Positions 25,263-33,900 of a DNA stretch of 64,000 nucleotides are shown here, piece by piece. The position numbers were made by a program, and so were the translations under genes. The DNA lies in NCBI RefSeq assembly GCF_022374875.2, contig NZ_CP092427.2:4774001-4838000 (forward strand), written 5' to 3'. The notes beneath the pieces are model-generated. The model made no database searches. It was not told where the DNA came from and saw only the letters and a program-made list of their open reading frames with translations. Source of the stretch: Mycolicibacterium rufum (GTDB taxonomy: Bacteria > Actinomycetota > Actinomycetes > Mycobacteriales > Mycobacteriaceae). How positions within the stretch are numbered: the stretch's first letter is position 1; each line of letters starts with the position of its first letter.

Positions 25263-25956
25263 GCAGCCGGTGCGCGATGCCGATGTCGCCGGCGTAGGTC
25301 ACCTTCAGGTTGCCTGCGCTGCCGGGGAAGGTGTGCACCGCGACATCGGTGTACCGCTCGATACACGACGACGTGTCGGTGCCCTCGAAGCCGTCCCGCT
25401 CGGCGAGCCGATAGGCGTCGAGCAGTGCACGGGCCTGGAACGCCTGCGGTGTCTGCACCCGTACCAACGACCCGGGCACCGGCTCGACACCGCGTTCGCC
25501 GACCCTGGCCAAACCGTCCACGGGAAGCGCCGGAAGGGCGCCGCCGAACTCACGGGCCAGCGCGAGCGCCGTCGCGAACATGGCGGCGTCGGCGAGCGGC
25601 CGGGCCGCATCGTGGATCACCACTGCGTCGACGGTCCCCGATTCGATGTCGGCTTCGAGATGGCGCAGCATGGCGAGCTCGGAGGCGTGCCGGGTGGCGC
25701 CGCCCTCGACGAATTCGACCGCGACGTGCCCGGATTGGCCGTCCAGTTCGCGGTCGACGGTGCTGCGCGCCAGGTCCGACTCGCCCTGCCGGTACACCAG
25801 AACGGTGCGCGCGATCCCGGGCACGCGTGCGAGGGTGTCCAACGACCACACCAGCATGCTGCGTCCGTCGAGGGGGAGATAGGCCTTGTTGCCGTCGGCG
25901 CCGACCCGGGTGCCCATGCCCGCGGCCAGTACCACTCCCACTGCCTCGGCGCCCAT
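25228..25956 (-). CDS. IspD-family cytidylyltransferase
   Basis: The protein has 242 residues. It has the full N-terminal loop VVLAAGMGTRVG followed by NKAYLPL, VIHDAARPL (metal and substrate site) and QTPQAFQARALLDAY, the IspD pattern. IspD makes CDP-methylerythritol from CTP in the MEP isoprenoid pathway. Mycobacteria normally have ispD next to ispF, which is not here, so this may be a second cytidylyltransferase of other specificity. It is convergent and overlapping with the degenerate paralogue. Confidence 0.8.
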   Translation of the reverse strand: MGAEAVGVVLAAGMGTRVGADGNKAYLPLDGRSMLVWSLDTLARVPGIARTVLVYRQGESDLARSTVDRELDGQSGHVAVEFVEGGATRHASELAMLRHLEADIESGTVDAVVIHDAARPLADAAMFATALALAREFGGALPALPVDGLARVGERGVEPVPGSLVRVQTPQAFQARALLDAYRLAERDGFEGTDTSSCIERYTDVAVHTFPGSAGNLKVTYAGDIGIAHRLLTERNRLAGPR

Positions 25957-26010
25957 GGACGAACAGTATCTCCGGTACGGTCGACGCCCAGCACGGAAGG
26001 GGATTGACCG

Positions 26011-27279
26011 GTGACCGAAGGACCGCAGCGAGCCGACTCCGCCGTGCACCGCGTGCGGACGATGACGGGTCGCGACCCGCACGAGCAGCACCGGGTGGCC
26101 ACGCCGCTGGAACTGCTGTTCGACCTGACGTTCGTGGTCGCGTTCGGGATCGCGGCGTCGCAGTTCGCGCACTTGCTGGCCGGCGGTCACGTCGCCGCCG
26201 GCCTGGCCGCGTTTTCTTTCGCGATGTTCGCCGTGTGCTGGGCGTGGATCAACTTCAGCTGGTTCGCCTCGGCGTACGACACCGACGACTGGATCTACCG
26301 GCTGACGACCATGCTGCAGATGGTCGGGGTGATCGTGCTGGCGCTCGGACTGCCGCAGATGTACGCGTCCATCGAACACGGCGGACACGTCGACAACACC
26401 GTGGTCGTCGCCGGGTACGTGGTGATGCGGGTGGCGATGGTCGCGCAGTGGCTGCGCGCCGCACGCCAGGACCCGCTGCGGCGCCGTGCCTGCCTGACGT
26501 ATGCGTGGTGGATCACTGTGGCCCAGATCGGTTGGATCGCAGCGATTTTCGTGCACACCTCCGTCGCGGTGACGGCCCTCATCGTCGTCGGCCTGGTCCT
26601 CGTGGAGATGATGGGGCCCGTCCTCGCCGAGTTCGGCCGCGGCGGAACGCCGTGGCACGCCCACCACATCGTGGAGCGCTACGGCCTGTTCACGATCATC
26701 GCGCTCGGCGAGGGAGTGGTCGGCACCGTGGCGTCGCTGAGCGCGGTGGTCGACGCCCAGGGATGGTCCTTCGACGCGGTGTTCGTGGCCGTCGCGGGCA
26801 TCGGGCTGACCTTCGGCATGTGGTGGACGTACTTCGTCCTGCCCCAGGCCGACATCCTGCACGTGCGCCGAGAGCGATCCTTCTGGTTCGGCTACCTGCA
26901 CATCGTGGTGTTCACGGCGATCGTGGCCACCGGCGCGGGACTGCACGCGGCGGCGTACTACATCGAGCACCATTCCACGCTCGGCTCCGCCGCCACGGTG
27001 CTCACCGTCGTCATCCCGGTCGGCGTGTACGTCGCGATGATCTACGTCCTCTACGCGCTGATGACCCGCACCGTGGTGCTGTTCCACCTGCTGCTCATGA
27101 CGGTCACCGCGGCCGTGCTCGGCTCGGCCGTCCTGCTCGCGGCACTCGGCGTCTCGATGGCCAACTGCCTGCTGGTGGTCACTCTCGCGCCGGCCGTCCC
27201 GGTGCTGGGGTACGAACTCCGGGGATACCGCCACGCCGCGGCGGCCGCGGCGGCGGTGGCGCCTACACCTAGCCCTTGA
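26011..27279 (+). CDS. LtrA-family (low temperature requirement) membrane protein
   Basis: The protein has 422 residues from GTG 26011 with GGAAGGGG upstream. The start of the fold is diagnostic: TPLELLFDLTFVVAFGIAASQFAHL, then FAMFAVCWAWINFSWFASAYDTDD, and later HIVERYGLFTIIALGEGVV. About ten to twelve hydrophobic segments follow. LtrA proteins are widespread in actinobacteria; the transported or bound compound is not known. It is alone on this strand; its end overlaps by 11 bases the convergent MFS gene. Confidence 0.88.
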   Translation: MTEGPQRADSAVHRVRTMTGRDPHEQHRVATPLELLFDLTFVVAFGIAASQFAHLLAGGHVAAGLAAFSFAMFAVCWAWINFSWFASAYDTDDWIYRLTTMLQMVGVIVLALGLPQMYASIEHGGHVDNTVVVAGYVVMRVAMVAQWLRAARQDPLRRRACLTYAWWITVAQIGWIAAIFVHTSVAVTALIVVGLVLVEMMGPVLAEFGRGGTPWHAHHIVERYGLFTIIALGEGVVGTVASLSAVVDAQGWSFDAVFVAVAGIGLTFGMWWTYFVLPQADILHVRRERSFWFGYLHIVVFTAIVATGAGLHAAAYYIEHHSTLGSAATVLTVVIPVGVYVAMIYVLYALMTRTVVLFHLLLMTVTAAVLGSAVLLAALGVSMANCLLVVTLAPAVPVLGYELRGYRHAAAAAAAVAPTPSP

Positions 27280-28525
27280 TGCCTTCGAGCAGGATCCGAT
27301 CGTCCTGCAGGGCCAGCAGCCGACGGGCCTTGCGCCGCGTGATCAGGATTCCGACCACGGCCAACGCCCAGACGGCATACTGCAGCGTCCACGCCAGTCG
27401 GAAGGAGTCGAACGACAGCCCGCCGGCGGCTTGCAGGATCAGCCCCATCACCTGCATCAGCACCAGCGAGGCGATGAAGCCACCCATGTTGACCATGCCC
27501 TGGGCGGTCCCCAGTGTCGAACTCGGGTTGAAGGTGCGCGCGAAGTCGAAACCCACCATCGACCCGGGGCCGCCCACCGAGATGACCACGACCAGGACCA
27601 CCAGCAGCCACAGCGGCGCCCTGCCGGGCAGCGCCAGCACCACGCTCCACGCCGCCGCGTTGGCGGCGATGATGCCGAGCACCAGCCGCGAGCGCCGGTG
27701 CGGCAGGCGGCCGGTCACGATGCCGATCACCACGCCCGCACAGATAGCGGCCACCACGGAGATCGTCAGCAGCGTCCCCGCCATGCCCGCGGAGAGGCTC
27801 TGCGCGACGGTCAGGTAGGGCAGTCCCCACATCAGCGCGAAGACGGTGACGGAGAACTGGGTGCCCATGTGGGTGAAGAAACCCAACCGCGTCCCGGGGC
27901 GCAACCACACGGTCTTGACGCTGGAGAGGGTCTCGCGGACGCCCATCGTCTCCGCGGTCACCGTGACACCGTGCGGGGCGTTTCGCACCAGCGCCGCGAC
28001 CAACACGAGCACCACGACGCCGAATGCCGCTGCGGAGGTGTAGGCCGCCGTCCAGCCCGAGGCGGACAGCAGCGCCAGGAACGGCACCGCGGACAGCACC
28101 TGGCCCAGCTGGCCGCAGATGCCGGTCAGCTGGGTGACCAACGGGATCTGTCGGGGCGCGAACCAGCGGGGCACCAGGCGCAGCACCGAGATGAACGTGA
28201 ACGCGTCGCCGAGACCGACGACGGCGCGGGCCGCGATGGCCAGCGGCAGCGACTCGGTGACGGCGAGAACGAACTGACCGGCGGCCATGAGGGTCGCTCC
28301 GGACACGATCAGCGCCCGTGATCCGAACCGGTCGAGCAACAGTCCCGCCGGTACCTGCGCGCCCGCGTACACCACGACCTGCAGGACGACGAACATCGAC
28401 AGCAGCCCCGGCCCGGCGGCGAACCGCTCGGCGGCGGGAAGGCCGGACACGCCCAGGGTCGTGCGATCGAGAACAGCCACGATGTAGGCGAGAAGCCCGG
28501 TCGCCCAGACGATCCAGGGACGCAC
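27269..28525 (-). CDS. MFS transporter
   Basis: The protein has 418 residues from a GTG at 28525 with GAGAGG upstream; the frame is open to 28672 but adds a basic, non-hydrophobic stretch. About 12 membrane helices are visible. The MFS loop signature appears as GLLLDRFGSRALIVSG between helices 2 and 3. The N-terminal half has AARAVVGLGDAFTFISVLRLVPRWF. The second half contains GFFTHMGTQFSVTVFALMWGLPYL. Substrate unknown; fold class is clear. It is divergent from the MerR regulator across 301 bases, which could regulate it. Confidence 0.88.
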   Translation of the reverse strand: MRPWIVWATGLLAYIVAVLDRTTLGVSGLPAAERFAAGPGLLSMFVVLQVVVYAGAQVPAGLLLDRFGSRALIVSGATLMAAGQFVLAVTESLPLAIAARAVVGLGDAFTFISVLRLVPRWFAPRQIPLVTQLTGICGQLGQVLSAVPFLALLSASGWTAAYTSAAAFGVVVLVLVAALVRNAPHGVTVTAETMGVRETLSSVKTVWLRPGTRLGFFTHMGTQFSVTVFALMWGLPYLTVAQSLSAGMAGTLLTISVVAAICAGVVIGIVTGRLPHRRSRLVLGIIAANAAAWSVVLALPGRAPLWLLVVLVVVISVGGPGSMVGFDFARTFNPSSTLGTAQGMVNMGGFIASLVLMQVMGLILQAAGGLSFDSFRLAWTLQYAVWALAVVGILITRRKARRLLALQDDRILLEGIKG

Positions 28526-28826
28526 GGCAGAACCTCTCGGTACGAGATCACGAAATGTCGGAATGTCCTGCAGGGCAGAACACCGTTGTGATTGTCCCGC
28601 ACCCGGCCCCGCAGACGCCAACCGGTTTCGCCGCGACGGCCGGCCGCCGACCCGGCGCGCGGAAGCAAACAAGTTGGCTGGAATCGCACACCCGTGTCAT
28701 CTAATTTGCTACATCAGGATCATCACCGCAGATGACTGGCATGAACGGTGGAGCGTAGGCTGTGGTATAGCGAATGTACAAACTTCGCTCACGCGGTAGG
28801 CAGGGGAATTAAAATGGGGGAGCACT
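28526..28826. promoter_or_regulatory. Divergent promoter region between MFS and MerR genes, with a dyad at 28769-28789
   Basis: This 301-base gap holds the promoters of both genes. A 21-base dyad with arms AGCGAA and TTCGCT around TGTACAAAC lies 38-58 bases before the MerR start. It overlaps a TATAGCG stretch that could be part of a promoter, as MerR operators do. The stretch around 28660-28740 is more AT-rich than its surroundings. No other gene is seen. Confidence 0.4.
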
Positions 28827-29609
28827 GTGGGGACCGCCACGCGGGAAGCCGAACGCAGTGTCAGAGGGGGCGCCGCCGTGGCTGAGTACCGACTCGAAGA
28901 TCTCGCGCGGGTGTCCGGCGTCAGCACCCGCAACATCCGGGCCTATCGCGAGCGTGGTCTGCTGGACCCGCCGCGGCGGGTGGGCCGCACCGCGCTCTAC
29001 GACGACTACCACCTCTCGCAGCTCAACACCATCAGCCAGCTGCTGCGCAAGGGATACAACTCCGCGCACATCGCCGAGTTCTTCACCAGCATGCGCCAGG
29101 GCGAGGACCTCGCCGACATCCTCGGCCTGCAGCGCGCCGTGCTCGGGCCGGAGTCCGACCATCACGATCGGGCGACCCTGGCGATCGACCCCGATTCGCC
29201 CGAGGCGCGCCAGCTGATCGCCCACGGTATGGCCGAGATGGTCGGCCGGAAGGTGGTTCTGATCGACGGCGACGCGGCCGACATCCTGGCCCGGTCACGG
29301 GACCATCTGAGCTACGTTCGCGCGCTGCTGCGGTTCGTCGACGCCGCGGACAAGTCGTTCGACCAGCTCGCGGAGGCTTTCGTCGACAGCCTGGTCGAGC
29401 TGTACCAGGCCGAGGTGGGGCCCGGTTACCTGCCCAAACCGGAGGAGATGACCCGGCTGCGGCAGGTCGTGGCCGACTACCGTCTGCTCGGCGAGAAGGT
29501 CATGGCGTCGCGGTTCGATCAGGCCACCCGCCGTCTGATGGTGGCCTCGGCGTCGGATTACACGGCCGGCATCCTGCTGACCGGCGCGTGGGAGCGTCCG
29601 ACGGGGTAA
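28827..29609 (+). CDS. MerR-family transcriptional regulator
   Basis: The protein has 260 residues from GTG 28827, or 243 from GTG 28878. The latter begins AEYRLEDLARVSGVSTRNIRAYRERG, puts the winged helix-turn-helix at the N-terminus as usual, and has AGAGGGGG about eight bases upstream; it may be the true start. After the DNA-binding part (to about residue 90) comes a helical effector region without the cysteine pattern of metal sensors (VGRKVVLIDGDAADILARSRDHLSYV). The effector is unknown. The MFS gene across the divergent region is a candidate target. Confidence 0.87.
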   Translation: MGTATREAERSVRGGAAVAEYRLEDLARVSGVSTRNIRAYRERGLLDPPRRVGRTALYDDYHLSQLNTISQLLRKGYNSAHIAEFFTSMRQGEDLADILGLQRAVLGPESDHHDRATLAIDPDSPEARQLIAHGMAEMVGRKVVLIDGDAADILARSRDHLSYVRALLRFVDAADKSFDQLAEAFVDSLVELYQAEVGPGYLPKPEEMTRLRQVVADYRLLGEKVMASRFDQATRRLMVASASDYTAGILLTGAWERPTG

Positions 29610-29696
29610 CCGGTCTGCTGAGCATGATGATGCCTCTGTGACCAGTGGCGTCGGCGGGAAAAGAGCTGTTCCTGTCGTACCCTGTGGCACGTGGTG

Positions 29697-30422
29697 ATGT
29701 CGCGGCGTGATCTTCTCCGCGGCGCCGTCGCGGCGGCACCGGCGGCGCTGGCGCTGAGCGCCCTGTCGGCGGTCGTGCCCACCGCGACACCGTCGGCGTC
29801 CGCGGCGCCCCTGGGGATCCTGCTCGATTACGCGGCGGGTGTGCTCAGCGCGGCGGATCTGCGGGCCGCCGGCGCCTCCGGCGCGATCCGCTACGTCTCC
29901 GACCGCCGGCCCGGCGGCGCGTGGATGCTCGGCAAGCCCATCGCGCTGCCCGAGGCCCGAGATCTCTACAAGGGCGGGCTGAAGATCGTGTCCTGCTATC
30001 AGTACGGCAAGCAGGACACGGCCGACTGGCTCGGTGGTGAGGCGGCCGGGGTCCAGCACGCGCAGCGCGGCTGGCAACTCCACGTCGCGGCCGGCGGGTC
30101 CTACGGTGCGCCGATCTACACCTCGATCGACGACGATCCGACGCTCGACCAGTACAGAGCCCAGGTCGCCCCCTACCTGCGTGGCTGGGAGCGCGTGCTG
30201 GGGCACCAGCGCGTCGGTGTCTACGCCAACGCCAAGACCATCGAGTGGGCCCTGCAGGATGGCCTCGGGTCGTACTTCTGGCAGCACAACTGGGGATCGC
30301 CGGGCGGCGTCGCGCATCCCGCCGCGCACCTGCACCAGGTGGAGATCGACGCTCGCAGCGTCGCCGGCATCGGCGTCGACGTCAACCACATCCTGAAGCC
30401 GAATTTCGGTGCATGGGATTGA
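29697..30422 (+). CDS. Tat-exported DUF1906 (glycoside-hydrolase-like) protein
   Basis: The protein has 241 residues from ATG 29697; GTG codons at 29691 and 29694 are alternatives. The start MSRRDLLRGAVAAAPAALALSAL is a twin-arginine signal. The mature domain begins ILLDYAAGVLSAADLRAAGASG and includes SCYQYGK, PIYTSIDDDPT and YFWQHNWG, the pattern of DUF1906, a TIM-barrel domain related to lysozyme-like (GH25) hydrolases. A role on peptidoglycan or another wall polymer is plausible but unproven. It stands alone ahead of the fas promoter region. Confidence 0.83.
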   Translation: MSRRDLLRGAVAAAPAALALSALSAVVPTATPSASAAPLGILLDYAAGVLSAADLRAAGASGAIRYVSDRRPGGAWMLGKPIALPEARDLYKGGLKIVSCYQYGKQDTADWLGGEAAGVQHAQRGWQLHVAAGGSYGAPIYTSIDDDPTLDQYRAQVAPYLRGWERVLGHQRVGVYANAKTIEWALQDGLGSYFWQHNWGSPGGVAHPAAHLHQVEIDARSVAGIGVDVNHILKPNFGAWD

Positions 30423-30980
30423 GGCGAATCCGGCAGCGCAGCGGCCGGTGTCGCGGACTTACTGATCGGTAAGGTTCGGTAGCAAACACCTGTCCACTGC
30501 GCGAAATGACGACCATACAGTTCTGGTTGAGTTGTCGACCGCCCCCGCCACGCCGTGCGGCACAGTGCGAACCGAAGTTTCCAGATAACGATTGGGTAAC
30601 AGTGCGGCCTTGAACTGCGCTTCTATCTTACTGGACCGTAACCACCCGCCAGCAGGACGTTTGTCCCGGATGCGATCCGACCGTGTTCGGGCAGGTGTTA
30701 TGCAACATTCTGTTACCCGTGCGTAGAACTCGCTAGTAACCATTTTCGGGACGAAACTGGGGTCGTCTCTTATGACACTCTTAGTACGGCTGCAGTGTCC
30801 GCCACGGCTCCTCATGCGTTCGAGGCGTCGCGGCGAGACCAGCCGGATTCGACGCCGAATCGCACTGGCCCCCGCTGACGGGCTCGTCCGACGCCGACGA
30901 CGAGCACACGAGCCCCACCCGAGCACGAACGACCGCGCCCTTGAAGAGCCGCGAACGCACCACTGAGGAGAACACACGAC
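30423..30980 (+). promoter_or_regulatory. fas upstream regulatory region (558 bases without a gene)
   Basis: No convincing gene lies here. The first half contains four GTAAC-type boxes, including GGGTAACAG at 30594-30602 and its exact inverse CTGTTACCC at 30710-30718, plus CGTAACC near 30638 and AGTAACC near 30735. In mycobacteria fas-acpS transcription is activated by the TetR-type regulator FasR acting on inverted repeats in this region (established); whether these boxes are its sites is inference. The ribosome site is GAGGAG at 30965-30970, ahead of GTG 30981. Confidence 0.5.
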
Positions 30981-33900
30981 GTGACGATCAACGACCAGCA
31001 CCGTGCGACCACCAGCTCCGAGTCCGAAGGCGGTCCGGCCTTCGAATCCCTCGCGGGAGCGCACGCACTCGTCGATCGCCTGCACGCCGGCGAGCCGTAC
31101 GCCGTCGCCTTCGGCGGCCAGGGCGGCCCGTGGCTGGAGAACCTGGAGGAGTTGGTCAACTCCGCCGGAATCGAATCCGAGATCAGTCAGCTCGTCGCTG
31201 AGGCGGAATTGCTGCTCGAGCCGCTGGCCCGGGAGCTGGTCGTGGTCCGGCCGATCGGCTTCGAGCCGATGAAGTGGATCCGCGCGCTGGCCGCCGACGA
31301 GCCGCTGCCTGCCCTCAAGGACCTCACCACCGCCGCCATCTCCGGTCCCGGCATCCTGCTCACCCAGATGGCCGCCCAGCGGGCGCTCAAGCGGCAGGGA
31401 CTGGATCTCGAGGGCCACCCGCCGGTCGCCGTTGCCGGACACTCGCAGGGCGTCACCGCCGTCGAGTCGCTCAAGGCCGGCGGCGCGCGCGACGCCGAGC
31501 TGCTCGCCATCGGACAGCTGATCGGCGCCGCGGGCTCGCTGGTGTCGCGCCGTCGCGGCATGGTCGGCCGCGGCGACAAGTCGCCGATGGTGTCGGTGAC
31601 CAACGTCGACCCGGCCCGCATGGCCGAGCTCCTCGACGAGTTCGCCCAGGACGTCCGCACGGTCCTGGCGCCCGCACTGTCCATCCGCAACGGCCGCCGC
31701 TCGGTGGTCATCACCGGCACGCCCGAGCAGCTGGCGCGCTTCGAGCTCTACTGCGAGAAGATCACCGAGCGCGAAGAGGCCGAGCGCAAGAACAAGACGC
31801 GCGGCGGCGCCATCTTCCGCCCAGTGTTCAACCAGCTCAACGTCGAGGTCGGCTTCCACACCCCGCGGCTGGCCGACGGCGTCGACCTGGTCGAGGAGTG
31901 GGCGGCGCGCACCGGTCTGGACCGTGACCTCACCCGCATGCTCACCGAGCACATCTTCATCAAGCCGGTCGACTGGGTGTCCGAGGTCGAGGGTCTCGCC
32001 GCCGCGGGCGCCAAGTGGATCATCGATCTGGGCCCGAGCGACACCGTGACCCGGCTGACCGCCCCGGTGATCCGCGGCCTGGGCATCGGCATCGTCGCGG
32101 CCGCCACCCGCGCAGGGCAGCGCAGTCTGTTCACCGTCGGCGCGGCGCCCGATGTGGCGCCCGCCTGGACGAGCTACGCGCCGACCCCGATCACCCTGCC
32201 CGACGGCACGGTCAAGGCCTCGACGAAGTTCACCCGCCTCACCGGCCGCTCGCCGATCCTGCTCGCCGGCATGACGCCGACCACCGTCGACGCGAAGATC
32301 GTCGCCGCGGCCGCCAACGCCGGGCACTGGGCCGAACTCGCCGGCGGCGGCCAGGTCACCGAGGAGATCTTCGACGCCCGCATCGAGGAGCTGACCCAGC
32401 TGCTCGAGCCGGGCCGCGCCGTGCAGTTCAACTCGTTGTTCCTCGATCCGTACCTGTGGAAGCTGCAGGTCGGCGGCAAGCGTCTGGTCCAGAAGGCCCG
32501 CCAGTCCGGCGCCCCCATCGACGGTGTCGTCGTCACCGCGGGCATCCCTGATCTCGAGGAGGCCGTCGACCTCATCGAGGAGCTCAACACCGTCGGCATC
32601 ACCCACGTCGTGTTCAAGCCCGGAACGGTCGACCAGATCAAGTCGGTCATCAAGATCGCCACCGAGGTGCCCTCGCGCGACGTCATCGTCCACATCGAGG
32701 GCGGCCGCGCCGGCGGACACCACTCGTGGGAGGACCTCGACGATCTGCTGCTGTCCACCTACGGCGATCTGCGCAAGTACCGCAACATCACCATCTGCGT
32801 CGGCGGTGGCATCGGCACCCCGGAGCGGGCCGCCGACTACCTGTCCGGCGACTGGGCCAAGGCCTACGGCTTCCCGGCCATGCCGGTGGACGGCATCCTG
32901 GTCGGCACCGCGGCGATGGCCACCAAGGAGGCGACCACCTCGCCCGCCGTCAAGCAGATGCTCGTCGAGACCACCGGTACCGACACCTGGGTCGGCGCCG
33001 GTAAGGCGATCAACGGAATGGCCAGTGGCCGTAGCCAATTGGGCGCCGACATCCACGAGATCGACAACGCGGCGTCGCGCTGCGGACGCCTGCTCGACGA
33101 GGTCGCCGGTGACGCCGACGCCGTCGCCGAGCGCCGCGACGAGATCATCGCGGCGATGGCCGCCACGGCCAAGCCGTACTTCGGTGACGCCGGCGACATG
33201 ACCTACCTGCAGTGGCTGCAGCGCTACGTCGACCTCACCATCGGTGACGGCGACACCACCGCCGAGACCATGGCCCCCGGCAGCCCCTGGCTGGCCGTCA
33301 CCTGGCGGGACCGGTTCGCCGAGATGCTCAAGCGTGCCGAGGCGCGGCTGTCCGAGAAGGACTTCGGGCCGATCGACACGCTGTTCGGTGCGGACGGCGA
33401 TGCACTGCTCGACGATCCGCAGCACGCGATCGCCGCACTGCTCACCCGCTACCCCGACGCCGAATCCGTGCGTCTGCACCCTGCCGATCTGCCCTTCTTC
33501 GTGACGCTGTGCAAGAAGCCGGGCAAGCCGGTCAACTTCGTGCCCGTCATCGACAAGGATGTGCGGCGCTGGTGGCGCAGTGACTCCCTGTGGCAGGCGC
33601 ACGACGCCCGCTACACCGCCGATCAGGTGTGCATCATCCCGGGCACCCAGGCCGTCGCCGGCATCACCCGCCTCGACGAGCCGGTCGGTGACCTGCTCGA
33701 CCGGTTCGAGCAGGAGATCGTCGACCGTGTGCTGGCCGCCGGTGCGCAACCCGCGCCCGTGGTGTCCCGCCGTCAGGCCCGCGCCGACGTCAGCGGCCCG
33801 CTCGCCGTGGTGCTGGATTCGCCCGACGTGCTGTGGGCCGGCCGCACCGCGATCAACCCGGTGCACCGCATCGGCGCGCCCGGCGAGTGGCAGGTCAACG

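Noticed and set aside
30772..30966. Plus-strand 64-codon frame before fas
   Set aside because: Arginine-rich with no ribosome site, inside the fas leader; typical random open frame in high-GC DNA.
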